DNA from: Oscheius onirici
Taxonomy: Eukaryota > Nematoda > Chromadorea > Rhabditida > Rhabditidae
Reading direction: 5' to 3'
NCBI GenBank assembly: GCA_932521025.1
Contig: OW051468.1
Location: forward strand, 2,604,064-2,668,063
DNA: 64,000 nt
Shown: positions 44,201-55,414 of the stretch, one piece after another
Layout of the letters: the number at the start of each line of letters is the position of its first letter
Numbering within the stretch: position 1 is the stretch's first letter
Program-made: the position numbers and the translations under genes
Notes under the pieces: generated by a model
Told to the model about the DNA's origin: nothing
Databases searched by the model: none
Seen by the model: the letters and a program-made list of their open reading frames with translations, nothing else

Positions 44201-47200
44201 TCATTCTGCTGCTGACCGATGGACACAGTCAGGATTGGTGGAGGAATCTGGTTGAAACTGCAATGTCAGTTTCGCTTGTTTCTTATCGCTCTCCTCAAGG
44301 GAAAGCATTTCAAAATTTTCATCAACCGCTGCATACGCAGGGTCGAAATTATCACCAACCTTGGTTGAGAATATAACAATTCTGACAACGAGGTTGAAGC
44401 AGGAGAGGTCGTTCGAGCGGCGCGCCGAGGCATTACGAGTGTGAGAATGAGCGGCGGCTTGGTTTTTAGAATTATACTTTTACGGGAATGGTTTACACTA
44501 GATATGTGCGCTTGGACCGGCTGGGAAAAAATAGCCTTCAGTGTGGCGGTCAAAAGAAATTCAACACGCTTTTTTTCTGTTTTTTTTTGTGTTTCCCCAG
44601 TCATTGTGAACAAATACCGACTAGCACAGAAAAAAGTTAAGCAAAAAAGACAAATCCGCAAAGAAAAACGAAAAATAAGACGAAATTCGCGAAAAAATCG
44701 ACAAAATTCGTGTTTTTCTTACGTCTTTGCGGATTCACCTTCCTTTGCCCAACCTTTTTCTGTACTAGCTGGTATTTGTTCACAATGACTGGGGAAACAC
44801 AAAAAACCCCAGAAAAATAGCGTGCTGAATTTCTTCTGCCCGTCGCACTGGAGGCAATTTTTTTTCCAGCCGGTCCAAGCGCACATGTCTACACAAAGCC
44901 TATTTTCAGGAAACTTCGAGGCTCTCCGAACAGCATCCTTCTGGCCTACACTGCCAGCAACTTTTTCTCAAGATCCGAACTTCAAGCCTGGGCGGGAAAC
45001 AAGAAAAACGTCTTTCTGGACAATGAGCAGGATTTGTTCTTCAAGGCCCTGAACGAGAATCTGAGAACTTGCCCTGAGGCTGATGAGAGAAAGAGTGGAC
45101 TGCCAGAAGAGACGATTGAACTGGTCACTGTAGCTGAAGAAACATCTGGAAACGACAGGCAGAAAGAAACTACAGTACCCTCAGAAGAACCACTGACTAC
45201 TGTTGAAGCTGCTACCGTTATAAGCGAGGCTTCGACTGAAATTTCTCAAGAAATCGACAAAAGAAAGGATTCAAACGAGGAAAATGTGATTGAACTGGGT
45301 TCTGGGATTGTGAATATCCAGATCGAGAGTACTACCGTAGCTGAAGAGACGACCGATCAGATCTCAGAACTATTGAATAGGGAAGAGGGAGAAACTCCGG
45401 AGGATGAGAAGGTTGGTCAGTCTATTTGATATCAATTTTTCTTTAAGCGTCTTCTGACCATTGTTGACAAAATCTTGACTTCTACCCGACCATCATCTGC
45501 CTCGACAACAACGACAGTTGAACCAGTTCTTCATGGAATCAAAACGGCTGATGGGTTCGGTGACAAGGATTCTTCCAGCCTGGTCGAGAAAGTCTCTCTT
45601 CCTGGCTCATGTCTAGTAGATTTACTTTTTGTGATCGACGTGTCGACAAGTGTCGAAGAAGAATTCCAAAGACAACTTCAGTTTGCTGTGGATTTGGTAA
45701 GAGAGACTGAGAGACGGAGAAATCTACTATTTCCAGGTAAAACGTCTGCCTACGGAAGACTTTGAAAACAGGGTAAAAGTCGGAGCTGTTCTCTTCAATT
45801 CAAACGCGACTCTCAAACTGAAATTGGGAGAAATCTCGACTAGGTAAGAATCCAGAATCTCCTCAGATCAACAGTTCAGGACCACCATTCTTGACTCTCT
45901 CCTTTCCATCGAAAACACTGGAGGCAGCACCTCTCTGGTGAAGGGATTCCAACTGGCAGTCAAGGAATTAGAAGCGAGAAGACGACCGAGTGCTAGACAA
46001 ATGATTGTGTTGATATCAGACGGAAATAGTCAGGATCTTTGGGAGGATGTGGTGAGGACGTCGAATCAGTTGAGAACTACTGGAGCTGATGTTTATGCGA
46101 TCACTGTGAGCAAGAAGTACATGTTCAGGTTGGTTCAGTTTTCTGTCTTTCTTTTGTCCTATCTTTCCATCCAAAGAAGACTTTTTCAGAGAACTGGAAC
46201 TGTATGCTGGCGACAAGTGGAGAGTCTACATCGACGCCAGAATTAGACAGTTTTTGGACGAAGCCGAACAGTCGGTCATTCATTGTGGAAGTCGAAAAAT
46301 CGAACCGAAAGAAGAACTCTCGACCATTCAGGAAACGTTAGTTTAAGAACTGAACTCAGCTGGATGACTTTTCCAGACCCGTTTGTGACTCTGATCCAGT
46401 GGACGTTCTCATAGCCATTGACACGACTTCGACAGAACAACGCTTCTTCGAAGAGAGACAGTTCGCCGAGGATCTGTTGAAATCTCTTCCAGCTGTACTT
46501 TTCAAGGTCTGAAAATTCAACAAACTCAGATAATCTGATTTAGAAACGTCTTTCTGTAGCTGTCCTTCTTTTTGATCAAAAAGCTGAGACGGTAGTTCGA
46601 CTGGGAGGATCTGGATCCAGAGAGGACATAATCTACGAACTGGAGAGGATTCAACCCACTCAGAATGGTCCAGCCAACTTTGGAAGTCTGGTCCAGTCGA
46701 TGAAAGAGGTGATTGAAGAGTTTGGGGTAGAGAACAAGGGTTTCAGGAACTGGATGCTAGACGTCGGTCAGAGTCAAGAGTCATTGTGGTTCTGATCACT
46801 GGAAATGGAGCCAGCAAGGGACTGGAAGAAGTTCAGGTATGACTCTCAGTTTCTCTGTCCCTCAGTCTCACAATGTCCTTTTCTTTCCAGAAAACCTTCG
46901 AATCTCTCGGTCAAACAGGAGCAGAAGTTTTTGCCGTAGCTGCTGGCCATGAAGCTCCCGATTCTCTCGAGAAGAAGAATTTCTTCTCATCCAACAAACT
47001 AGACCGATTTGTCCAAGAAGTTGGCACAGCCATTACCAAATGCGTGGAAAGGGAGAAGAAAGAATCTTCTGGAGAAGAACTGAAGTCTATTTCTAATTTC
47101 CCTGGAATAAACCCTTCTCTGATCAAGTTCAAGGACCCACAGAATCAAATAAGGGAAGACGAGACTGCTTTGGATTCCAGGTAATCTACTACAGTTATTT

Positions 47201-50200
47201 GATCATGTTTTTCAGTTGCAAGTACAAGAAAATAGATCTTCAGCTGATTTTGGATGCATCGACGTCTAGAGAAGAGGTAAATATTATTTGTCGGTGTCCT
47301 TTCTTTGACCCAAAACAACGTATTTCAACTTTTTGTTGTTCTGCAAAGTTGTAGATTCATCAAAAGCTACAACTTTTCTGAACATCGGAAAGCTGAAAAA
47401 TATCATTTTTGACCTAAAAAAGACATAATTTTCAGGTCTTTGAACAACAACGTGAGCTGGCTCTGTCTCTCATCGAAAAGCTGCCAATCTCGTCGGATGG
47501 AACTCATGTGGCCATCGGAATCAACAGCTTCACATCTGTGCCGACGCTTCGCCAAACTCTCGGTCTGGGAAGAGACAAGAAGATGGTCAGGACGGCAATC
47601 GAGGGCATAGCATACAATGGAGGCAGTACATTGACGGCACAAGCTGTGGATCTCTCAGTGGATGATCTCTTGAGGGGACGAAGGAAAGACGCTGTACAGG
47701 TTTCGTTTGTTGATTGGCTGAGAAAAGGATTCGAATTATAGGTGGTCATTTTGATGAATGACGGAATCTCTCAGGACAGCTGGGACAGAGTGTTGGAGGC
47801 TAGTCAGAGATTGGAGTCTACGGGAGCGGAGAGGTTTGGTGTGGCGCTGGGAGGGCAGGTGAGTCCGTATCTGGGGAGATTTGGTGAGCGAAGAATACCG
47901 TTCACATTCACAGACAAGATAAAAACCTTCCGGAATCTTAAATGACTACTCAATCCATGTTTTCTTGTTGCTCTCCTCCAAGGGAGAGCTTTTCAAAATT
48001 TCTATCAACCACTGCTTACGCAGGATCAAAATCTGACACTAACCTCAAAGAAAAATTGGGAGGTGTAATAACCTACAAAATAAGGCAATGGCTGGAAGGT
48101 CATTCAGGAAGCGCGACGAGAAAATACGGGTGCGAACTGGGAGCTGCATAGCTGAAACCCATCAAATTATTTGTTAGAAGCAATCTTTTGCTTTAACAAA
48201 TGTCAATTAACTTTTTAATAGAAAACAATACACCACGAGGTTTAGAAATGTTGTGGATCCAGAAAAGACGATGTGTGACATATTGAAGTTTACTGTATAG
48301 TCCGTCCAATTTCTACGGAGAATTTCTGGACCTTTAAAAAGTTCGCTGTGAGACCCGTATAACATGCAAACGTTGGATACTCAGCCAGGCAAATTCAAAT
48401 TTCCAGAAATTCTCTTTGAAAATTGTTTATCTCTAAAGAACCTGTTCATGTTTTCTTGTTGCTCTCCTCAAAGGGAGAGCTTTTCAAAATTTCTTCCAAC
48501 CACTGCATGCGCAGGGCTTTTCAAACAGAAAACACCCGTTTATCAAGTTTCTTTCTCATCACATTTGAGTACAAGAAAATACAAAGCCAATGTTTAGGTG
48601 GATCTCCGCGAACTCGAGCTCTACATTGGTAATAAGAGGCGCATCTATCGCGATGGAGAGAATGAGACTCAGAGGTAAGTGTGAAGATTTTTATTTTTTG
48701 TACAGTAACCCGGTGATATTTATTTTCCGACGACAGCCGAGGGATAGTATCCGTAGTAGGAAGAGTATCCAGGGTAGGCAGCTCCAACCACGGCTGGGAC
48801 TCCTCCTGAATTTGATTATGTGAAACGAGGGGGAGAGAGGAATCGAGGAAAAAGAACAAACCTGCCAAATTGCTCGGGGCATAGGCTCCATTCAAGTAGG
48901 GGTATGCCGAAGCTTGAGCATAGTACTGCTGAGCGGTGGCGAAGGCGAAGAAGGCACAGAGAGCGATGAGAAGACGGAACATTTTTGGGATGCCCTTTGA
49001 CACTAAATTCCCGTCTTTTATACTCTGAAATGGCAAATACTGAACTTCTTGGTAAATAGATTCCGCTGCGCGTGGCATGTGTGAAGAAGTATTTGCACAC
49101 TAGGCGACCTGTCAATCCGGAGCGTAGTTGATACTACGGTTGACAAACGGCTGCTGGTTTTACCGCAAATAGTAGGAAGATCCGGGTACTGATTTGGGGG
49201 AGGAGATAGTGAGTCACAGCAGGCATGGCAAACCTGGCCTGACATCAGGCCAGCTTCGGCCAAATGCCAAATTTGCGGCGGGCTAAAAAATTCATTTCAA
49301 ATTTATTTCCGATTTTTTCTTGTTTAAAAATACTTTGTAGGGTAAGATCTAATTATGACATCAAAAAATTACGAGAAAACAGAAAACTGACAACGAAAAG
49401 AGAAGAAATCGAAAATTTTTCTGAAGATTTCAATGAAAATCTTGGAAAATCCGAAGATTCTTCAATTTTCGTCGTCAGTTTTCTGTTTTCTCGTAGTTTT
49501 TTTGATGTCATAATTAGAAAAGTATTTTTATACAAGAAAAATCAGAAATAAATGCGAAATGAATTTTTTTTAGCCAGCCGCAAAGTTGACACCTGGCTGA
49601 AGCTTCCGGGCCAGGTTTCCTATGTTTGGTCAAAGAGAGAGACAGATTAGAGTTTTACCGTAGCCTGAGACAGCTTCAATTTCCTATCTTCCAGACTCTC
49701 CCACGACGTTCTCGCCCTCCTCCAATCGGATTGTAACTCTATCGAATCAGTCGAAGATCCTGAACCCACCAAAGTCCTTCGGGAAGAGATCGGTCCAACT
49801 GACTGTGCCCATCCCAATGTGGATCTCCTCGTCCTTTTCGACAATACTGACAAATCCGGAAATATGACTGATCCTGTCGTCAACGCCAACCGCTATCTTC
49901 TACTGGATGTTCTGGGTAGCGTTAGGGATACTGTATTTCTACGAGATTGTTTCAGGATCTTTGGCAAATACTTCTCATGTCCGTGTCTCTGTCATCTCCT
50001 TCGCCGGAACACCAAAAGTAGTCCTGGACTTTACTGATATTTCCAAGAGGGACTTGATCTTTGCCAAGGTGAGACAGAAATAGATGAAAGTATTTTTGGG
50101 AAAGTTATCGGACTGCGCACCAACTCTTGATGTGTAAAAGTTTTTTTTACTGCAAATTCAAATCTGATATTGGCCCCAAAACAGCCAGACTGCGCACCAA

Positions 50201-53200
50201 CTCAAACTTCATTCCGGATTACGGTATGGAGAATGTACTGATGTTTTCTATTATTACTAGACTTTTTTTCCTACTGTACTTCTCGATTTTGAAAGTCGAG
50301 AAGACGATTTTTTTTACATTTACTCTCCTTCCAAGATCAAAAGTTGGTGCGTAGTTATTTGAAACTTTCTAGACTTTCCCACACCTTGAACCATGATCAC
50401 CCTTTTAAGGTCGAAGCCCTCAAGGCAGTCAGCGGAATGCCATCATATTCCGACGCTGTGACAGTCGGCCTCGACATGTTGGACCTTCACAGACGTCAGG
50501 ACGCGAAAGCAACTCTGATCATTGTCGGAGACGGAGAAACGAAAGATCCCGTCTATCAGACGATTGACGTCGCGAAGAGGATCAGAGAGACACCAAGACT
50601 GTCTTGTCTGGCCGTGGACTCTTCTCCGAAAACGGACATTCGGACCCTGAAGACGTTTACGGGAAGACGAGAGCACATCTTTGACTATGAGAGGAATCAT
50701 CTCTTTGCTGAGGAAGTCAAGAGGATGGCGAAGAAGCCAAACTTGAGGAATTGTCCTCAACTTGCGGTTAGTTCATTTTATTGATGAAGAAGACAGAAAG
50801 AATTTGAATTATAGTCATAAACATTCTTTGCAGAAACAATACTAACAGGTTGTAAGTGGCAAGTTAATTTTCCCAGTATTCCTGTTTATAAAAGGAACAG
50901 TTTTACAATTGCTATTTTCGCGAAAAAGAATAATTATAGGAAACTTTTTTTTCAGATAAAAATTGAACAAATTATTAGTCTTTGAGAAATTTTATTCTCA
51001 ACACCAGCCGTCTACGACGGCTTTCGCCCAATAACGGAACGGATACTCTATCTGGAAAATGAGTTTTTTGAACTGCACTATTCAAATTGCCGCGCTTTTT
51101 TGAGGGCGGGAATTTGAATTTCAAAAAATAAAAACATCTAAATTTTGTTATTTTTTAACGTTTTGCGCTTATTTTTTCAAATTCTAACTATGCTTAATCG
51201 ATTCAGCGTGAAAAAGTACACTAGAAAAGTGTATTCAAATGTAAAAATAGTGGAAAAATAAGGTTAAAATAAAAAGTTGCAAAAATACGAAAATCCAAAA
51301 AAATAATTTCGGCCCAAAAACACACTGGGTAGGCTAATTCACTCATAAAGAGCGTGTTTACTACTTATCTAACCTAGTCGACAAGAAAAAAAGCCCTATC
51401 GCCGGACCCCCCGTTTTTAGCTAAAATATTTCGGACATTGCGTCTTAATTGATCTGGAGAGGGATCAAACTGTTAACTGTTACCTGTTTTACAAAGGAGA
51501 AAACTAAGTCACTTAGCCCCGGAGGGGCGTAGCACAACTTGTAACAACAAACAAAACTGGAAAGATCAGGTGAAGCTAGCTTTATTGAACTCAGGCATCT
51601 ACGAGGAGTGGCACAACGGTCAGATTGAAGTCCTTAGCCTCCGCTAGAAACTCCTTTGGGCTCTTATGGACAGTACCCTCAATCGGAGCCGAAACCAAGA
51701 CCAGCTTGTCCACTTTGGCCGCTCTATTCTGTCTGAGCACGTCAATGTTGGCCACCTGCTGTGGCTCTAAGATACCGAAAACAGGAGCCACACGATAGAG
51801 CTGATTGTCGCTGCACTTGACCTTGAAGGCCTGACTCCATGCTCTCATTGATGAAATGGAAGGACTGAATACCTTCACGAGTGTGGAAAGAGAGCTCCTC
51901 TGGGAGGACTTGAACCTCACCGGGATGCTTGAGAAGAGGAGCCGGGGCAGCGGTAGAAAGTTCAAGAGGAGCCGATCTCTTCTCAACCCTGACACTCTTC
52001 TTCTGGCTCTTGCCACTCTTTGATCTCTTGAACGATTTGCCGCTCTTGCTGTGGCTCTTGCCACTGGCATCCTTTTTGCTCCTAGTAGACTTGCCTGACT
52101 TGGTTCCGCTCGTCTTGCTCTTGTCCGATGGTTTCTTCGAGGGAGGAGCCTTGTCCTCCTTACGATCACTTCCACAGCCGAGGACAGCAAAGACTGAGAG
52201 TAGACCAAGAACCAGCAGCCACCACATCTTTAGATCTTTGGAGTGTTTCTGGGGAAAGTGTCTTGGTTATATAGGAAGAAAATTTGAAGAAATTAGAGGA
52301 AACTTTTGTAATAACGGCGTTCGCTTGTTTTATTAGAAAAAATTGGAATACTCACAAATAACTTTTGAGAATCAGGAGGAAATTTACATAGTTTGTAAGA
52401 GACAGAAAAAGAAAGACACAGAGACAAATTTCAGTTCCTCGACGCCGGAAAACGTGCTCTGGCTGCTCGAGTGGTGAGAATTAATCAGGAAATCCCCGTC
52501 CTCAAAGAAGAAGTGTACAGTACAGTCGGACCACTGTCGCTGAAAGAAGAAACTAAGCTTTCCGAAGCTCTAGATGATGTGCAAAGGGATTTGGCCTCGG
52601 TTGAGTCATCGAAGTTTGTTGAAGAGGACAAGATTGTTGTTCCTAAAACTACAATAAGCACTTCGACGACTACTATCACTCCAAGACCGACTCTTCCTCC
52701 TACGAGTAGCACCAGAGTCAGGATCACTACTCCATTGTTTTCGTTCATTCCGACGACAAGGTAAGATTCTGGTCAAAATGTGAAAAAGCTCTAGTTTTTT
52801 TAGGAGTACAACAACAACTACAACTCAAGCTACAAGACCGACTACTCCGCCATCATTTGCTCGAATCTTCCAGACACGACCGACTGAGCCTCCACCGGAA
52901 AAACCGACAACTTTCAAGCCAGGTCTTTTTTTGTCTCAGCTACTGTCTCTCACACGAACCAACTTTCAGGATGTCTCCTCGACGTCGTAATTGTCCTTGA
53001 CTCGTCTGGGAGTGTCGAAGAAACCTTCCGTCGAGAGAAAGAACTAGCAGCTGGAATTGTCGACATTTTCAGAATTGGACCCGAGAATGCCAGAGTAAAA
53101 AACCTTCTCATCTTTCTACGACCCTTTTCAGATCAGTATCATCAAATTTGCTGCTGAGCAAAAGGTCAAAACAGTACTCAGTTTCTCTGACACACAGTCG

Positions 53201-53643
53201 CGATTGAGAGTTCTGAGAGCTCTGGAGAACATTCCTTTCAGTTCAGGAACTACAGCTATTCATTCGGCCATTTTAAAGGTCTATTCTCCTCTTTAAATTT
53301 AAATCTACGTGACTTTAGGCCGTGAATGAGTACACTGGTCCCAATGGAGCTCGTCCAGGAAAAGCCATTCCCATTGCCATTATTTTCACAGACGGTTACG
53401 GGCAAAGATCAGCTCATAATGAGGCTCAAATTCTGCGGGAACTCATTCCTCACACCTATGCTGTGGCCATCAATCACCAGGTTCGGTCACTGAGTTTCTG
53501 TTTAACAATCAGTACAGTACCCAATCTCTCGACCGGAACTGATCAGGATCACAGGCGATGAGAAGAGAGTCTTCACTGACGCCAATATTCAAGAGCTCCA
53601 CAGTGAGTTGAAAACCTTCACGGCGGATTGTATACTGGAATGA
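38286..53643 (+). CDS. Giant secreted protein with eight von Willebrand A modules
   Basis: Start MKHLLSGVLLLFGGLLAQEQ (signal peptide), with an acceptor (cttccag) 2 nt before ATG. About 35 exons, roughly 2,000 residues. vWA modules: 1 at 38,370 (FLLDITAANKTN, MIDAS lost); 2 at 39,205 with its end at 41,950-42,060 (LILDTSGSVYE); 3 at 43,800 (MILDRSTSV); 4 at 45,600 (FVIDVSTSVEEE); 5 at 46,400 (AIDTTSTEQ); 6 at 47,225 (LILDASTSREE); 7 at 49,815 (VLFDNTDKSGN, lost); 8 at 52,980 (IVLDSSGSVEE). Most carry the NTGGST- and ISDG-type blocks. Thr/Glu-rich linkers lie before modules 3, 4 and 8 (TTISTSTTTITPRPT). It ends DCILE at 53,643, with aataaa near 53,699. vWA domains mediate metal-dependent adhesion in extracellular matrix. 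No stop or new signal peptide separates the modules, so I read one gene; two or three adjacent genes remain possible. Phases agree at every junction I checked. Confidence 0.75.
39680..40345 (+). repeat. Dispersed repeat family RC, copy 3
   Basis: Lies in the 2.3-kb intron that splits vWA module 2. It matches 12,530-13,080 and, inverted, 21,965-22,760, with the same ggatctgga...tccagatcc inverted repeat at about 40,049-40,080. Confidence 0.8.
41011..41168. mobile_element. Palindromic MITE-like element P6
   Basis: Ends tatatagcgcgtgccaaatc and gatttggcacgcgctatata are exact inverted repeats, with further pairing through cttcacctta / taaggtgaag. About 158 bp. It abuts P7. Confidence 0.85.
41165..41757. 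mobile_element. Palindromic element P7, split by P8
   Basis: Same family as P2 (3,399-3,598): ends gtctgttcaaaatgtagaga and tctctacattttgaacagac with gcccgcgctt inside. Its unit is interrupted by P8. The P2 sequence shows what the uninterrupted element looks like. Confidence 0.85.
41301..41699. mobile_element. Palindromic element P8, nested in P7
   Basis: Terminal inverted repeat ctatagcaggcaccctcc / ggagggggtgcctgctatag, flanked on both sides by TA, a Tc1/mariner-type target duplication. The inner arms continue with ttggcgcgcaa / ttgcgcgccaa. It contains a run of about 13 G near 41,490. Confidence 0.85.
42287..42502 (-). CDS. Nested small secreted basic peptide
   Basis: Single-exon 71-residue frame. 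The signal peptide MRLFLLFAFVSWISVEC is followed by LRRSFNQEGFKEFDLAITAN and a C-terminal basic stretch SLRRRTFHKGKK. It lies antisense in a vWA-gene intron. The LRR after the signal and the RRR/KGKK sites could be processing sites of a secreted peptide precursor. Family not recognised. Confidence 0.5.
   Translation of the reverse strand: MRLFLLFAFVSWISVECLRRSFNQEGFKEFDLAITANSSTDKIMAAITEMLEAANYNSNSLRRRTFHKGKK
44288..44380 (-). ncRNA. SL-RNA-like unit S3
   Basis: Minus strand: leader-like 44,380-44,360 (attgttatattctcaaccaa then g), donor gttggt. Body ttcgaccctgcgtatgcagc, Sm-type aaattttga at about 44,311-44,318, hairpin at 44,288-44,306 with one G-T pair. Upstream element at about 44,405-44,440 (gcctcggcgcgccgctcgaa). 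It lies in an intron of the vWA gene, antisense to it. Confidence 0.6.
44499..44891. mobile_element. Palindromic MITE-like element P9
   Basis: Ends tagatatgtgcgcttggacc and ggtccaagcgcacatgtcta are inverted. Further pairing: tgtttccccagtcattgtga against tcacaatgactggggaaaca, and ggtcggtatttgttc-type inner arms. It lies in a vWA intron directly 3' of the ISDG-type exon of module 3. Confidence 0.8.
47970..48073 (-). ncRNA. SL-RNA-like unit S4
   Basis: Leader 48,073-48,044 (30 nt: ggttattacacctcccaatt then tttctttgag), donor gttagt. Body ttttgatcctgcgtaagcag, Sm-type aaattttga, perfect hairpin at 47,970-47,989. Upstream element at 48,100-48,135 (ctcgtcgcgcttcctgaatg). In a vWA-gene intron, antisense. 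Confidence 0.65.
48461..48520 (-). ncRNA. SL-RNA-like unit S5, 5'-truncated
   Basis: Keeps the body (ccctgcgcatgcagtggttg), the Sm-type site and a perfect 7-bp hairpin at 48,461-48,480, but the leader and promoter are gone. Probably a pseudogene fragment; 330 bp from S4. Confidence 0.6.
48720..48982 (-). CDS. Nested small Tyr/Ala-rich secreted peptide
   Basis: Two exons (48,862-48,982 and 48,720-48,805) join in frame to 68 residues. Signal peptide MFRLLIALCAFFAFATAQ, then QYYAQASAYPYLNGAYAPSN and VGAAYPGYSSYYGYYPSAVV, ending GK. Tyr-rich secreted peptides of this kind occur in nematode cuticle, egg-shell and antimicrobial families; which one is unclear. It lies antisense in a vWA-gene intron. 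Confidence 0.65.
49230..49618. mobile_element. Palindromic MITE-like element P10
   Basis: Same family as P4: arms aacctggcc...ggcgggctaaaaaattcatt and aatgaattttttttagccag...gggccaggtt. Inner arms include cgagaaaacagaaaactgac / gtcagttttctgttttctcg. Near-perfect hairpin about 390 bp long in a vWA-gene intron. Confidence 0.85.
50785..51590. other. vWA-gene intron, AT-rich
   Basis: No exon or gene seen. The agccgtctacgacggct hairpin of the 214-bp repeat occurs at about 51,005. The rest is AT-rich unique sequence. Confidence 0.5.
51591..52227 (-). pseudogene. Nested MSP-domain protein with signal anchor; reading frame breaks
   Basis: Start at 52,227: MWWLLVLGLLSVFAVLGCGS, a signal peptide or anchor, then about 65 residues rich in Lys and Ser (SGKSHSKSGKSFKRSKSGKS). 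An MSP domain follows: PGEVQVLPEELSFHTREGIQ, SFHFINES in one frame, then FKVKCSDNQLYRVAPVFGIL, EPQQVANIDVL and AAKVDKLVLVSAP in the next frame, ending VVPLLVDA at 51,591. The switch is at about 51,831-51,845 and needs one extra base; no intron there restores the frame. A TATA-like tatata lies about 40 bp upstream. MSP domains are usually cytosolic in nematode sperm. It may be a recent frameshift or a sequence error. Confidence 0.65.
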
Positions 53644-53951
53644 GAGTACTGGTTTTTATGTGTAGATACGTCTCTGTGTGTGCCATTATATGTCTGTTAA
53701 TAAATTGTTCATTTTCAGTTTGGTGAGTTATGTAAGTCTCGAAGCACTTGTTACACTTACTCATTTATGTACGGCCCACTTCTAACTTGGTCTTTGGTAC
53801 CTTTCTCATTTTATAAATTCGTCAAAAGCTGTTAAAACTTGAGAAAATGCCTGACTAATCAGATTAAAATTGGTGGAATCGGAGAATTCGGAGCTGGATT
53901 GGAGAGGACGAACAGGTATGGAAGGAGGTGTTGGTGCTAAAACTGTACATT

Positions 53952-55414
53952 TTAGTTGAGGGAACGCTTACGGGGAGTATTCTGAGCAGGTTGCTGATTA
54001 CTATAGTCTGAAGCCACTGGAGTCTCGTAGCTCGAAACCATGGGTCGGTTATAGTTGGTTCTCGCTTCAGAAGAACTGTTATTCCAATGTCTGGGGAAGA
54101 GTCGCGAGTTCAGTGTTCTTTCCTGGCTGGAGTTTCTAAGGGGTGGAGTAGGTTCTTCTGTGGACAGAGAAGAATTTTCGCTTGAATCTTCCAGAAGGAT
54201 ATACCGTCCAATGAGTTTGGGAGAACTGCTCGATTGGCTGATCATTTCGTCGGCAAAGCGGACAATTTCTGGGACAGAGTATCTGAGGGAGGGTTCCTTG
54301 CTTCAGGATCTAAACGGATTTAGGTGAATTCTTTCTCAAAGTCTCTCTTTTATAATTTAATTGCAAACCTACCTGATAATCAGAGTTCGTAAATTGACAT
54401 CCAGGCCAGCATCCAGAGGTGGTCTTCTTCCCCAAATCACGTCATTGAAAATGGCCATATTCGTAGATGTATAAGGCTTTCTATTTTTGATGTTTCCTTA
54501 TATTTTTTGACCGACCTCCTATGAAACATCTCCCATATGGACACGGTCAACGAGTAAACATCTGAAGCAAAATCATATAAAGTATTGTCCATTCCGAGGA
54601 TTTCCGGGGCGGCGTAGCTGAGAGTAAAGTGGCTGAACAGACTTTTTCAACAGATTTTTTTAAAAATTACTTGGCTGTCAAAGAAGTCTGGTCCAGTCTC
54701 TTGGAAAGACCAAAATCGGACAGTTTAAGCACAGTAAAATCATCATTTAACAACATACTGAACTTATTTTGGCTGATAAGAAAATTAGCCTACTTCATGG
54801 GTTTAATATCCCGATGTAATATATTGTTTGTGTGAAGATACTGTAGTCCTCGTCCCGATTGAGAGATCCATCTGTAGGCATTCCAATCGGAGTAAAATTG
54901 TTCGGAATGGATAACTGGAAAGTAGAAATCAAAGAGGGACAAAAATGAAACAAAATATTTGCTTAAACAGAAAAATAATGCTCACTTGAGCTAAGGCTTC
55001 CGCCAGCCATAAATTCCATGACGTAGCCAAATTGTCTGGAAAGATCAGTCCCATTTTCGTAGAGACCAAGAATTTGGACAATGTTCTGGTGGGAGGCGTG
55101 ATAAGAGTACTGTAACATGAAAATTAATCAGAATTTTGTATTGAACCTTCAGAAGAATCTCCACCTCCTTCTGATTCTCTCGGTTCAGCGTATAACCATG
55201 GAAAACTTTAATGCACAAATTTCTAAAACAAAACTTTCCAAATTAATGAAACCGCCTACCTTTCTCGAGTCTTCCCTCTCCAAGTTGAGCCTTCTCCTCC
55301 AGCTGACAAAAATTCCTTTTCCTTGAATTCTTTGTCAGTGTAAATCTTCACACCGCGGAAGATTTTACCGCTTTCAGGGGAGTTTCCGCTGAGAAGAGTC
55401 GGAATGCTTCTCAT
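53952..55414 (-). CDS. TAK1-like protein kinase, minus strand
   Basis: Starts MRSIPTLLSGNSPESGKIFR at 55,414. Gly loop FLSAGGEGSTWRGKTRE, Lys in NLCIKVFHGYTLN, then NIVQILGLYENGTDLSRQFG, YVMEFMAGGSL, LQYLHTNNILHRDIKP (HRD), LKLSDFGLSKRL (DFG), SYAAPEILGMDN (APE) and FASDVYSLTVSIWEMFHRRS. A C-terminal tail follows: YSVPEIVRFADEMISQSSSS to RKRSLN at 53,952. About eight exons. The pattern YVMEFM.GGSL and the overall layout resemble TAK1/MAP3K7 and its many nematode relatives. The junction into the last exon is unclear: the frame that begins DPEAR differs from the one that continues PSLRYSVPEIV. It is divergent from a paralogous kinase at 56,134. Confidence 0.8.
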
